Below are positions 36,201 to 51,200 of a DNA stretch of 64,000 nt, in pieces. Both the position numbers and the translations under genes were made by a program. A model generated the notes under the pieces. The model saw only the letters and a list, made by a program, of their open reading frames with translations, was not told where the DNA came from and searched no databases. The DNA comes from Ignelater luminosus (Eukaryota; Arthropoda; Insecta; Coleoptera; Elateridae): assembly GCA_011009095.1 (NCBI GenBank), contig VTPC01089669.1, positions 434,001 through 498,000 on the forward strand, in the 5' to 3' direction. The first letter of the stretch is position 1, and each line of letters opens with the position of its first letter.

Positions 36201-39200
36201 GATTTATATATTCGTCGTTCTATTGCTAGTCGATACAATTAGTCGCAGAGAAGGCCAAAAGTGGAATTTAGGATTGATATGCAATCCAAGAACAAAAAGT
36301 TATATATTCTTGAGACACTTGTGTTCAACTGTAAATGCAGTTTGTATAGGGTTTTGTATGTATAGTGTGGATCAGATTCGATGTGATATTTCGAAAACCA
36401 AAATTAAAGTCACAGTCTAACTAAACACTAGTCCTCACAAGAAATTTTTTTAGAAGTGTTTTCTACTTTTACGAATAACAAACACGCTGCTTTAAGGAAT
36501 CGTGAAAAATCAATTTTTGCTTGTAATCGATAACAAAGTAGGGAAATACGTTCTGTTTTCTGAGATTACTCTACATGTACATCGGATTTGGTCCAAGATG
36601 TTCAGTGCGTTCCTGCTTCTATTAAGCGTGTCAAATCATAAAAATCTTTTATATTTGTTGTTCTGTTCTGTTAACGACTAGATAGTATGTTAGATTTCTG
36701 TCTCTGTGATGATTGCTATAATTACTATTACCATTCAGTTAAAATTATGTATTTGATTTTCTGTTGTTCTATAAAGATTAGTAATGTCTAATAAATTATA
36801 TCGCTTGATATCTTACAAAATCCTAAGCATCAGACGTAAATCTGAATAGTTTAAATAAGAAATCGGATGTGCAAGATTGATAATAAATACATATTTGTTA
36901 AACTAGAAAAGTTAATATTCTGTCGGTTGATTTTGTCCACAGAGTTTGTTGAATACTAATTAAGAAAACAATAGAACCTTTTGTGTATGAGGTATTTTCT
37001 TTGTAGTTAGCGTCACTTCATTTGAAATAATATAAGAAATAATTTTTCATTATAATTTATATGTTTAAATAATTTCTATGGAAGATAACAAAATATTTTA
37101 ATTGAAATATGAGCATTTTGACCTTTTCAAGTCAGTTTTAGACCACCCAGTATAGTTAATTAATAAGTGGTAGCTTAAAACAGATATTGAGTTAACGTAC
37201 ATGCAAGATGAAAAAAAATCGTCTGACAAACATTAACGTATACAACTTCGTAAAGTCCAGATGATAACAATACTTTTTTGATCACTCTCTACGTATGGTC
37301 TTAATAGTGTAGGGTACGTTTATAAAACGAATTGCTTGAAAATTTTATGTATTTTTAGAAGTCTGTTTGCAAAACTTAAAAGAAAACGAAAACCTAGCTA
37401 GATTAACTACAAAAATTCAAATATTGTTATAGAAAGTTGTTATAAGGAATTTCCTTGAAGTTAAACAGTGAAAGAAAATGGTATTGCGTCTTCACTCCCT
37501 CATTCGTGCGTGGTCGGCTTGTTGATAACTCAATCATGGATCGGCTAGGTTTTAATACAAACGAACCTCATGTTGAGAGATGAACCCACTAAAGCTATAT
37601 CGTAGGCTACCTACCTGCCTTAATGTCTTTATCGTAAAATTATTTCTTGTTCTTGTTTTCAGATAGTTGTATTTTAAAATGTGTTAATAAAATCATACGT
37701 TTCCAAACAAAACTTTTTACTGAACCTACTTTAAAAACAAATTATTAACATTCCGAATTTTTCGTGTTTTTTTTAACTTGTTTGTTTAGTTGATCGATAC
37801 TGTAACTATAATAAGAATAACGAGCAACACTATGAAAATAATAGAATAGGTCATTATCACAATAAATAATGAACTATTAAATATTTTGATAAAGAAAGGA
37901 ATTAATCTTTTTTCTGACATTTATGAATGTCATTAAAAGTTTTTCAAATGCAATGTTTTGCTTTGGATTATATATTTCCTAACCTACATATGTTGTTTTA
38001 AAGTTACCGTTAAATGTTCAGAATCTTCTGTTTTTTAAAAGTTTAAAGTGCAATATAATACAATGCTAGCAGATGTTTAACTGCAAATTCTCCGTGTCAG
38101 AAGAGAAGGCGAGAATAAAAGAACCGCCTCCCTCAAAGCATTTCCGTTATACAGCAGGGATCAAACAATACTGTCCTCATAGCACCCTTTTTGTAGGTTC
38201 GTTTTTTTCTATCCGTAAGCTTATGCAACTCAACATTGTTATTAAAAAATCCATGATCATTAAAGACAAACCCCAAAATCAAGGTAACAAACGAAATAAT
38301 GTAGAGAAAATAGAATAAGACTAATACACGTGTATGCTTTAGCTAAATGCTAATTAAATCAACGTAGGTTTAAATCAATTTACAAACCAATACCATCTAT
38401 GATGAGGAAGTAATCAAAAACCTGTTAGCGTCTCTTTAATGAAAATATACTCAAGTTAAGGTATGCCTAATTACATACTTTAATTAAAATCCAGTACACT
38501 TAACATTTAGATAAAAACGGCAATTTAACCTTGGCAATTTCCTAAGTGGTTTGTTAGGTAATGGATCCTCAGATGTACAGCATTTTATGTAATGCAATAA
38601 AAACTTGTTTTTGTACACTGAGTGTTTCATTTATCTTTTGTTTTCGATTACTTTCTTTGTTGAATACAATATTGAATCAAATCAACGAACGTCTAGACTA
38701 GAAATTTATAAATCAAGATATACGTATAATAAGAATGTTTGCTTCGTGTTTCTTTAGAAAGGTTGAAAGTTAATTTCTCAGATTTTCTTCTCCAAGAGTG
38801 TAAATTAAAATAATAATCCCTAATCAATCTCGCGATTCCCTGTTAAGGTATGACAAGAAATTTTGTCTTTTCGAGCAACATTTATACGCCGAGATACAGT
38901 TTAAGTTTTTCAACGGAATGATTATGCAGAAATAAACAAATTTCACTTTTACTATTACATGGCTATGTATGTAATCAGCAGTGGCGAATTCTTAGGGATT
39001 CCAGGGCCCTACTAAAGTCGGAATAAAAATTAACTGTTAATTAAATTAATAATGACATTTTGATTTCTATTGCTATTTAAATTAAGCAAAATATTGCAAA
39101 ACAAATGTTTTAGCTTCCGTATTTAATTTGTTTGTATAACTATACATTAACCATTTTTTAGCATTAGTAAATAATAATAATTAACTGAAAATAATTCAGT

Positions 39201-42200
39201 TGTTTTTTGTAATCAACTAACTCCTAGTTCGGCCCTGTAATGTTGTAATAAATCTGATTGCTGGTAATCAATAATAAAAAACTATAGTAAATCTCTAATT
39301 TATCAAACACGAATTAACAAATTATAAAGTTATTTTTAATTTGGACATATTGGTCATGTTTCAATAAAATAACATGTAATTAGTAAACCAAAACTGAACA
39401 TTGATGGTAATTCATAAACATGTATATGTATAATGAATGGTTCTGAGGGTCTTTTCTTTAACTAACCAAGAGTTGCAGTAAAATAATTCATTATTACGAT
39501 TCGAAGAACGGTAAGTTATCGTGTGTATCGGGAAAGTTTCGTAAATTTTTTCTAAAGATTTAGGCAGACAAAAAGAATAAAGCAAAATGATGATTCTGTT
39601 TAGAATGATTTATGGTTTTATGGACACCCGTTGGAAAGATATAAAATTTCAATTCCACAAACGGAATGTCGTAGAACACCACGAATTTCTTGGTATAGAA
39701 AACATAACTCGATTATAGAGTACCTAAAAAAATGTAAACAAAGTTTTATGAAAATTCGCGATTATCTCAGGCCCATCAGTTTTATGACATTGATCTACAC
39801 ATTTATAAGGAAGTGGATTGCAATTAGTTAAAATACCCATAACTGTTTGTTACAAAATTTATTTTACGTTGAGCCTAAGATTATTTTAATTAAAATTGTA
39901 TACGAGAGAAAAAGGAAAAGAATGCGTAACGCGGTTTGTTAAGTAATGGAGCAGCAGGTATCTCAGCTGTGAAATATGGAATGCGTGTTGTGTTGTTGTG
40001 AAGAAGAGTGATTGGCATAGAGCCTAGCAGATGATAGCAGATAGTAGGTACGGTTGTCGGTTCTTCCTAGAACAGCAAGCGGAGCCTGGCGTGTGTGTAT
40101 AGCGCGCCGCCACTTGGGTGGTCTGGGTGACGTCAGGCCACAACTTGGGTGGTCTATAGTTGTATGTTCTACTCTGTTGCAGGGCAAGGCGAACGGCGAT
40201 CGCGGTGTGCTGTGGGTGCGTGGCCGACTTCAACGACAGCTGCACTCCCTCGGCTCTTTCCTCGACGTGCATGCCGGCAAGGTGCTCTTCGTCAGCCTAC
40301 TTATCATCGCGACCTTCTGCGTCGGACTCAAGAGCGCCACTTTTCATACCAATATCGAACAGCTGTGGGCAGAAACATCCTCGCCAGAAGAAGTTACTCC
40401 CGTCGAAGTTCTATCTACGCACCAGATGCTCGTGCAGACTGCCGTAGATCCGGACGTTGGTCTTCTGCACCCGCGTGGATTACTTGAACATTTATCTCTC
40501 ATACGACAAGCCACGCAAGTCACCGTAACCATGTTCGATATTACCTGGCGCCTGAAAGATATTTGTCAGTCCCCTAGCGTACCAAATTTTGATGTGCATT
40601 ACATCGAACAAATATTTGAAAATATGATGCCCTGTTCTATTGTTACCCCTTTGGATTGTTTTTGGGAAGGATCTAAATTATTAGGACCTGAACATTCCGT
40701 CAATATACCGTAAGTTTTAACGATTAAAAGAAAGGCGAGAGGAAAACCATATAGGAAGTTTTTACTAGTGAATAGAATTGTACAGAGCAATCAAAAATAA
40801 CCGACTCGGCGAGGCTATGGTTTAGAGACCTTTTTAAATTGATAAACTTATATTTATTGATTCGTGAAACTAAATAGATTTTGCAAAAAGCTTATTAAAT
40901 AATAAATTGCAAGGAAATGTTTATTTATAAATATAAACATGTAAAAAGTCATTTTTGTCATGTAGCATAATAAAACCCGCGTTTTATTGAGTATAAGATT
41001 TAACAAGACACTAGCAATGATAATTACAGATTCGTGTCTGTTTATATGTCATCCTTTTTCTTTTCCATAGGCGATGCTGATCCGAAGACTTTTTGATACT
41101 CTATATACTTATCAGGTATCTGATTGAAATTGTTCGTAATGAAAAGCTACCTTAAGGTCTTAACTCTACTTACAATATTAGTAATTTAGCACTTTCCCTA
41201 ACTCTTTGTTGATGACGGTAATAATAAAGACGAATTTATTTTGTGTAGCCATTCTATACACTTTTTACAGTACACGTAAATCATAAAATCCTTATTGTGA
41301 ATCCACATTCAACACTAAAACTCATTAGGTTTGCAATTCATTTATATGTTATCACTTATCAATATGTGTTCATGTTCTTTCAAAGCGACACAAGTACAAC
41401 ATAATTTTAATTAGTTTAAAACGACTAGCCTGCAGAATTTCTGGAAAAATAGTCTTTACTCTTTGTAAGAACAAGAGTGCATATTAGTCGTTGTCTTTCC
41501 AATATTTAATGTCTGCAATCATGTCAATTCTTCATATTATGAAGTTTTATTGCTATCGTATCATTCAACTTTACACCTTACCGCAGTTCAAGATTTCTTT
41601 AATGTAGATATTACATCGTGTGCGGTGTAAACAATTCCAGAAAATTAAAAAATAAAGAAATTAAGGAAAGCGCACCAATTAGACGTTTTAAAATTCTATT
41701 CAAATATCATAGACTATGTTGAAAGTTTCTTAGTGGTTTATCCTCTTGTTAATTAAAAAACTTGAGTTAAATATCACCTTAAAACAACTAAACTTTTATT
41801 TATAGGTACGGTATTGGAAGTAACATAAAATGGACTAATTTAAATCCTGGTGAATTAGTTGCACGAATTAAGCAAAAAGAGTCTCAATTCGATTATCATT
41901 CGTTAGAAGATTACTTCAGGCGCGCGGGAATTACTTCAGGTTATCAAGAAAAACCTTGTTTAGATCCCCGCGATCCAGAATGTCCAGTCACTGCCCCTAA
42001 TCGTAATTCTAGTCATCCATTAGATATCGGTGCTGAATTAACTAGTGGATGTTATGGTTTTGCTGCCAAATATATGCATTGGCCTGAAGATCTTATTGTA
42101 GGAGGGGCAGAGAAAAATAAGACTGGTCACATAAAACAAGCCAAAGCACTTCAAACTGTTGTACAATTAATGGGCGAACACGATTTGTACGAGTTTTGGT

Positions 42201-45200
42201 CGGAAACGTACAAAGTGCACCACATCGGTTGGAGCCAAGAAAAGGCTTCGCTTATACTCAATGCATGGCAAAAACGTTTTTCCCAAGTAAGCACTTATCA
42301 GACCTTTTTCCCCATACGCTTACTAAAGTAGTATTTCATTTTATTTCAGGAAGTAGAACGCCTAACAAAAAGTAATATGTCTACTTCGTACCTTTTCAGC
42401 AGCTTTTCTACGGCAACTTTAAATCGGGTTTTAGGAGAAAACTCACGCATAGATATTATCAAATACAGTGTGGTTCTTGTGATAGCAGCAGCATATGCTT
42501 GGTTTGCTCAATCGGGTTTAGCGGCCTTAGGGGTTCTTTTATTAGCTTCGTCTACTTCTGCTGGTTTGGGAGTTTGCAGCCTGTTAGGTCTTCCGATGAA
42601 CCTACTGAGCACTCATGTTCTACCTTTTTTAACCGTCGGTTTGGCAATGCGGGAATTGTTTCTGCTTTTATCGCTGCAGTCGAGCAATTTAACACCATCA
42701 GAAATTTTACAACGTATGGGCCCTGCTGTACTTTCGGCAGCGTTAACAAATTCTGCAGCATTTTTAGCAGCTGCCGTTGTACCAATTCCAGCTTTAAGGG
42801 TTTTCTGCATGCAGTGTGCCGTGATCATACTCTTCCATGCAGCTTCGGTGTTACTGATACTTCCTGCTCTTTTGGCTCTAGATGTCCGGTGTCAGAAGTC
42901 AGATGTTCCTTGCTTCCGCACTGAAAGGAAGAATATCCCAACAACCAACAATAATAATGGAGATCCGGTAAGTCCTGTTTTTGTTTTCTATTTTATAGTT
43001 GTAGAGGTAGATTATGTGTGTATGAAAGTTGATAAATTTAAATGCACTGACTGAAAACTACATACATGTATTCTACAAAAAAAGTCAATAACAGATTAAT
43101 GCTCGAGAAAAAAAGAAAAACAACCAACAAAAAAAGGAATTCTTTAAACGTGTCATAAGTATTCAGCAATGAGCGATCTGGCTGTATATTTTGCATCCAA
43201 TTTGCAGGACCTGTCTGAAATCGAAGACTAATTTTTATTTTCTGATATCAAGCTTTTAGTACTACCTTGAATTCATTTAAGTTCTCCCGAGCAACAGGTC
43301 ATTTACTCAATTTCTTCCTTTCTTCCTAAACTGTTTACTGTACAGTAAACTGATTCAGAGTAAGGGTAAATAAATTCATTCCAGACAAAAGTGGTGCATC
43401 GCAGTATCTTGTCATGCTATGTGCAATATAATCATTAATCACTGTAACAATGAAACGCAGTCATTTACAAACTGACTGAAATCAAAATTTTTAACTTTTG
43501 AATGGCTCTCTGAAGTAATCCTTAGTAAACACAGTAACTTTTATAGGCTTGTTTATAACAATCAAAGTCATCTTCACTTTGAGGAGAAGAAATAAAAAGA
43601 AAACATGTAATTCTAGTCTTGAGCCCAGTTTGTTTGCTTTTGTGTTCTGTTTTTTCCCAGTCAATATATTTTTTACTATAAACCTCAGTTCAAATTTTTA
43701 AAATCGTATTTAAAGGTATCAGAAATTGGTTTCACTCATGTATGCATTTCTGATCTTATTTTGACCAGAAAATTTATAAAATTATGGAATTCTTCCGTCT
43801 ATTTTAATGCGTCATAAATAACTGGTTGTATTGCTATCGAAGTACTTTTTTAAATCACCCTGTATGTCATTACAGGTTTCGAAACATCTAATTTATTATA
43901 ATAAAGTAACTTAAATGTAGAATTTAAAAAATTGTTCTTTAAGAGGTTATTTCAAAGAGAATATTTTATACATGTGTTATGTTGTAATAGTCAAGGTGAG
44001 ATTATAAAATCTCGAAACAGTTCAATTTGAAAAAAACCCGTTTACCAACAGCTTGTGCTTATTTCTTAAAAAATCAACGGTAGGATATTTAAATTCGTAC
44101 AAAAAAGATACAAAACATTTAAATACTTTGTTGAACACCTTGAACTTGAAATATTGGCACATTTCCACCACTCCTTACAATTTTCATTCAGCAACTTTCT
44201 AGTTTTAATGAGTAAACTTGTCACACTACATTGAAATTTATTTTCATGTTAATCTCCTCATTGTTGTTATTGTTTATTGCGGGAGGTGTATTTTTTCTTA
44301 TTTCTGGTAAAAGTATAGTTCTGCAAACAAAGTGAATTAAAAGGGTTTTATATTTAAAAAGATGATGTTAAATTACCACATAAATCAGATTTTTATACGT
44401 ATATTTGCAGATAATCACCATAATGTTTTATAACCGTATCCTATTATCACATAAATTGTATAGAATAATTAAATTATGCACAGCTTATGTAACAATACTC
44501 ATTACCATCGTCGCGTTAGAAAAATTAATAAACATATTAAAAGGTGTATTAATCAATAATACAAATAGTAAATACTAATTACATATAAATATATTGCAAA
44601 CGAATAAAAAGTACCTGCGTAAACTGGAACATTTTCTACTCCCACTAAACATTTAATAATAGAATAAAACAAGGTGTTATAAAATCATTAGTTCATTATT
44701 AAACAAATTTCAAAAATTATGTTTGTCGGTTAAGTCTTACTTTCATTTACAAGGAAAAAACGTAATAACGCCTGAGCCCCTAAAAATTGCGGTCCCTCCC
44801 CTCCTTCCGTTAGGTCTGATTATATAATTAATGAATTTAAATAAATAAGATGTAATTTAGTTGTTAAACACATGCCTTACATATGCTAACTAAAATCTGG
44901 ATTATACAGCGTGTCCCGCATACGCACCACAAATGAAGAACATTTAGTTTAAACAACGTCCTAATGATTGTTTCATGGAAATTCATATATTTACATGCAT
45001 TTCTTACTTTGATCAACTTTGCTTAATAACAAATAAAAATCATTTAGAAATCTTATCCAAACCATCAAATAATGTGTAGATATTGATGTACCCCTGACAA
45101 CTATTTCTTCTTTTTTGGTTTTATCAGTAAGGGATAATGTTAATTCGTACTAACATACCTTATGCCATCTTAGTTAATTAATTAGCACTTTCTGTATATA

Positions 45201-48200
45201 CGGGCTGCATCTATTTTCCTTCCTCTAAATTATATGGAAGCATCTATAGATGTTTGTTGCAAAAACTATTTGTCGGTGTCAGTTCACTAAACGGTGGCTC
45301 AAAGATTAATTACTTCGATGTATGTTCTTTTTTTAATAAATCTATTTCCTAAACGATCAGGCATCACGAGAAAATATACCTAGTGACGTAGTTTTGGCCA
45401 AAGCCATTTCCATCCAAATTAATATTACTTTACTTTTATTAGTGACACCTTTCCAGAATTGCATTACTATTCACCGAGAAAAAGTGCGTTATGCAACCAA
45501 GGTTTTTGCTATGGGTTTCACTATAGGGTAACTATCATCTTACAAGTTGTGTGAACCATATCTTATCTTCATTAAAGGTGAAAGATACGGTGGAGCAGCT
45601 CATTTCTGTAAAAGGCATACAGTACGCCATAGATTGTCATTTTTCGGAATTACACTTAAGTTAGGAAAAACTTGCTCTTGCATTTCTTTCGTGACATACG
45701 TCGTATTCTAGTAAACAGTTCGAGACTGATATGTCGCAGAAAAACGATACAGAGTAACTTTTTCCTGTAGATTAAGTGTTGTCCTGGAGAATAACAAAAA
45801 TCCTGTAATTATACATTTACGTGGCATAGTTTTTATGTAGTTTATGTAGGTAAGCGGATGATTATTATTGGAAACAAAATATCTTGCAGAAACGTAATAA
45901 TTGTAATTATAAGTAGAAGATATATTATAAGGGCGCCGTTTAGGGCTCAAGGGGCATCTCATGAGCGCCGGCGGAAAGCTTTTTTAACTCAGAACCCAGG
46001 TCTGTCATTGATTTTAAAGCATGTTCAATAAAAAAATCTCAAGTCTGCTTTCCTTCGTGCTCGAAACATTTTAAAATCCTTTGCTAATTATTACATTTTA
46101 CAATTTTTAATTAAAAATGTTTTCTGTTCAATGGTGTAAAAGTTTTTTTTTAAATTATAGCAAATTAATTTTGACATTTGACATGAAGCTCTAAGAAACT
46201 TACCTATCTTTAAAAGCAGTCGTGGTCTACTTGGGGTTTTTTAAATTTAACATCCTCTATTTGAAGAACTTTAACAATGATTGTAATTAAATGATCTGAC
46301 TCAACTGATAAGAAGTCAAGTACTGTCTTCTGATCATAAGTGATTTAGGCTATGAAAGCAGGTGTTTAATGCATTAAATACGACAATTTGAGTTTAGTAA
46401 AATTCGCTCTATCTAAAAAATTGCAACAGCGTATCTATTCACAATCTGAAATATGATTAGGGAAAAACGATTCTAGATGAGAACTTGTTAGTTACTTGTA
46501 TAATATTATTTTTTTACCATATCGATGTCATGTACCTACATTACACATACATTAATGTTACTTCACAAACATCACAAACAGTTATTCTCCATTAATGAGT
46601 TCAGGACAAGGACGAAACAATTGTCTGGACTCTGGTGGTATTATGGTAGAGCTAAAGGGGTGGTGGTGGAAGTATTACCGCTGCCCAAAATCTCAGTTGG
46701 AAAAATCCTAAGTGGTTAGACAAAAATGGACATATTAATTTTGCATAGTTTTCTTCATACTTTCTGAGGAAGACTACATATTCGTCTACTACTTCTACTA
46801 TGAAATCTTGAAGGACAACTTCAGTTTCAAAGACAAAGTTCCCAAGAAGATTGAAAATTATTATTTAGATGAGCACTACAAGCTAATTTGTTATTAATAC
46901 ATGATATTCTAAAACAGTGGATTGGGCAATGAGCCAACAAAACGTTTGTGATTTGTATAATTCAGGGTTTCATAAAATATGTAGGATTTTACATCACCAT
47001 CGCGCTCCAGTTAATTTGTTTAATCGCGGGACATTTAAATAAATTATTTTGAATAATAAACTAGACCAGTTATCTTGTTTTTGAGAAAAAGTTTTTGAAA
47101 AGATCTCTTGTTTAGGTTAGGTTATACCCAAATAGATTTACAAATAATATTAATATTTGGAGTTAGATTTTGATATACAGAATAGACCCGTGAAAAATTA
47201 TTTAATGGGTATCAAGTTACAATGATAACAATAATACAGGTTATTGTTTACACCTTCAATTATTGTTATCATTGTAACTTGATGCTGGAAATAATTTTTT
47301 ACAAGTTTATTAGTTAACCACAAAAAGAGAACATAAGTAATATTTCACTTAAATTATGCAGATGTGTTGACGGAAACTGGAAAAAAGGAATACATATTTA
47401 CACAATGAAGTTGTCGTGATTTGTAGGAAGAAATTCTTCTCATAAATGATGAAGTCGACTTCCTTAAACCACAACTCGATTCTAAACGCCACCGCGGACC
47501 TTCCAACGGACGGCATTAAATCATTCCAGCCGTTGTAGTGGCGGCTTTCCATAAAAGAACAGTAAATGTAAACAGCGATTATTAAGGCCGCCGTTTTAAA
47601 AACAATGTGACGGTTTTCATATATTTATTATGTTTTTATCTTTATATTTTTTTGTTTCTGTTTCTCCATAATCTTATTTCAGATTTCGATAGGACCGAAA
47701 AGATCTATTTGAAAACCTGGAAAATTCGATGACTATTCCGCTCTGTCGTGTCAATAAACCGTTTTGAATTTCATAATTACTTACTAATAATCACGTTTTA
47801 ATTACGTCATTACTCTTTCATGTGCGTAGACACTGCAAAAACGTGAATCTTAAAATAAATCTATGTATGTAGTATAAAATTTGAACAAATTTGCTTGATC
47901 AGATCAGAAGTTAATTAAAAGAAAAAAAATGTACTAATCTGGTATCATCTTTGAGCCGCCATAACTAAATGGAAGATTTTTGCTCCATACTTTAGTCCCT
48001 GGATGCTACTATAATTTGGATCGACAGCGGTTTCCAACTTATTTTAATCGCAGAATCTTTTCTACCTTGATAAAATATTTTTTTTAAACAAATCTACTAA
48101 AGTACTTTTGATGAATAAATCTAGATGTGCATCTTTTATGATACTCGAAAGCAATGCATCTCATGAGAGAAATGTCAGCAAAATTTTTGATAAATCCATG

Positions 48201-51200
48201 TCTTATTTTCGAAAATGGCGAAATTTTGCAAAGTATTTGTCTCTCTTAAATCTGAACATCTGACAGAAATATGAACCTTAGTATAAAATATAACAGTTTA
48301 TAGTTAACACACTGTATTAATTACACAAGTTGAATAAATTGAAAATCTTTTATTAAAATTTTGATACCGTGTATCTTGGAAAAACTACGTTATGACTTAA
48401 GCCTACAGTATAAGAAACTAGTCCTAATTTCGATTTAATAAATATGATTACTTCTGTTTATTTCATAGTTTGTATAACTAACCTAAAGAACTAAGCTAAG
48501 GAAACAAATGCATGTGATATTTGCAAAAATTCATACTAAACAATTATCTAAATCTTCTGGGTCAACGCGATGTTCGTATTAAATATAATTTTAGAAGTGC
48601 AACCTTTTACATGCAGAAACTTTGAAATAACATTCACAACAGAAAAAGTTTTGATTAATACTTTCATGTTTATTTGTGCAGATTATACTAACAATTATGC
48701 TTTTGAAAGAATAGCAAAAACAATATTAGAGTATGTCAAAATAATTTTAATCTGTAGTAATACATAATTAATGTACCAATCTCCAAAGGAATAATCAATT
48801 TACCACTGCATATATAGTTATTGTCAAAGCATGGCTCATTAAATATTAATACAGAAATGTAACAGTTAGACAATGTTTATTAGATGTTATTGTAGGTGTA
48901 GGTGCATTTAATAATGTAGTTCGATCTGCTTCAATCTAGACTGCTTGCATAAACATAATAATTATCAAACGTTAAGAACGCTTTGTTAGATTTATTAATC
49001 ACTCTTATTTTTTGTATAATGATAAATTGTCTTTATAGACAAGAAGATTACGGTTTAAAAAAAAACTTCACAATTAACGTGTTCTAAAAATTACAAATTA
49101 AACATTAAAGAATTGATTAGAAAAATAGGTGATGCTGATGAGTAAGGGTTGGAGATCAGATTTGGATTTAGGTGTTTGGATGACGTACCGCACAAATTTT
49201 CATGCATAATATTTGTTGTATTTTACTTTGCGCAGGTTTAGTCAATTTCTAAAATATGTCAGCCCTGTTATGATAAAATTTCATTTTAAAATAATTTATT
49301 TTGAAACTATTGTAAAAAATTATTTTTCTTAAAAGCCATCTCTCAAATGACCATCTGAATTGCGGTCCCTTGTGATGAGACAAGCCATATTCTATTGTAA
49401 ATGTAATTAATAATAATCTACCTTTATTTCCACTGACAAAAAATTGTATAGGACATGTAAGTAAAAAGTACAAACACAAATATCTCGGAATCGTGGTTAT
49501 GTCCTGATTTTCCATCGAGTTCAATACATATACCGGGATATGAATTATTATGTGGCGATAGAAATTCTAGAGGTGGTGGACTGTGTTGGTATCTTCTGAA
49601 CAATTTAAATTTTAAGGCTATATCTATAGAATTCTCTACTTCAATAAATACGGAACAACTCTGGGTATTAATAACGATAAAGAACACTAATATATATATA
49701 CCAAAAATATATAATGCCTGCTTTGCTGAAATGGAATTATCATTTTCGCATGTAATGATGGAAGTCGATGATCTTGTAGTAGTTGGAGACATAAATATTG
49801 ATTTAAATTGTGATTCATCATTTTCGAGAAAATTTAACAATTTGATTAACTCATTCAACATGAATCAGATTGTAACTCAACCTACCAGAATAACAAATAC
49901 AAGTGCAACTTTGATAGATATTATATGTGTTAGTAACAATATTACTGTTACAGAATGTGAAAACTTGGATTTAATCAATGTAACAGATCATATGTTAACA
50001 TACTGTGAATTAGATTATACTACAAAGAAAGTCTTACCTAAAAGAATTACATATCGTTGCTACAGAAATTTTGTATTAAGTATTTTTGAGCATGATGCAG
50101 CTGCAATTAATTGGGATTACGTGGAAAGATTAGATAACATTGATTCCAAAGTCAATTATATTAACAATCAAATTTTAAAGTTATTTAATATCCATGCACC
50201 TATGAAATCTTCCACGTTACGTAGTAGAAAACGACCTTACATCACGGATGCTTTAAAAGTAATAATTAATGCAAAACACAAAGCGTATAAAAAGTATTCA
50301 AAAACCAAACTAGAAACTGATTTGAATAACTACAGGCATTTACGAAATTACTTATCTGTTGCTACAAAGAATGAAAGAATTGCTTTTATTAAAGATCAAT
50401 TATATGTTAACCGTTGTAATCCAAAGATGTTATGGAGAAACTTTGCTTCTTGGAATGTTCACTTAAAACCTCAATCAGAAATAGCAGAGGAAATTAAGAA
50501 CGCAAATTTAATTAACAATTACTTTACAAATATTGTTCAAAATGTGGTTGTTGATAATGATACAATGATTTATTTCCTTAACAATAGATTTAATAACAAC
50601 CCTCCAACTGACTTATTCAGAGAAATAACAGCTGAAGAAGTAGCCAAAATTGTAAGTAAATTAACATCTAACGCTTGTGGAATTGACAATATAAATTTAA
50701 AAATGTTAAAACTAGCATTACCATTTTGCATATATACTCTAACACATATCATTAATTTCTCGCTTAAAACTGGTACCATCCCTGCAATCTGGAAGAAAGC
50801 TGTAATTAATCCATTACCAAAAGTGACTAAAGCAAGTGAATTAAAAGACCTTAGACCAATTAGTATATTACCCACGATGTCAAAAATCTTAGAAAAGGTT
50901 GTTTACTTATTCTTAACTGAATATATTTGCGAGAGTAAAATATTGCCACCTATTCAGTCTGGGTTCCGTAAACATCACAGCACTACCACCGCAATGCTTA
51001 AGATAACTACAGATATAGCGAGAAACATCGATAAATCAGAAATCACTTATCTTGTGCTTTTAGATTATAACAAAGCATTTGACGTTGTTAACAGAGACCT
51101 ACTTTTAGCGAAATTACATTTTTATGGAATCTCTGATGAGAATTTGCAGTGGTTTAAAAATTATGTGACAAACCGGTTTCAAATGGTAAAAATTGATAAT

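Larger units (their letters stand above)
24213..40182 (+). other. patched intron 1 (15,970 bp)
   Basis: The first about 270 bases continue the G+C-rich, CpG-containing promoter island. The rest is A+T-rich without coding exons I can support. Contents: a Tc1/mariner-like MITE (29057-29938), POU-octamer-like words at 27-33 kb, a perfect Ci/Gli word at 37141-37149 and a Ci-CRE-Ci cluster just before exon 2. A (CTTCAT)3 run lies at about 30704-30721. Long first introns of developmental genes often carry enhancers, but none is demonstrated here. Confidence 0.6.

Noticed and set aside
40054-40182. Coding sequence upstream of patched exon 2
   Set aside because: Open by chance, no ATG in frame, and it contains the polypyrimidine tract and acceptor; the splice from exon 1 gives the conserved join LDQ-GKA.
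49424-49861. 145-codon minus-strand frame
   Set aside because: Antisense of the LINE endonuclease region.
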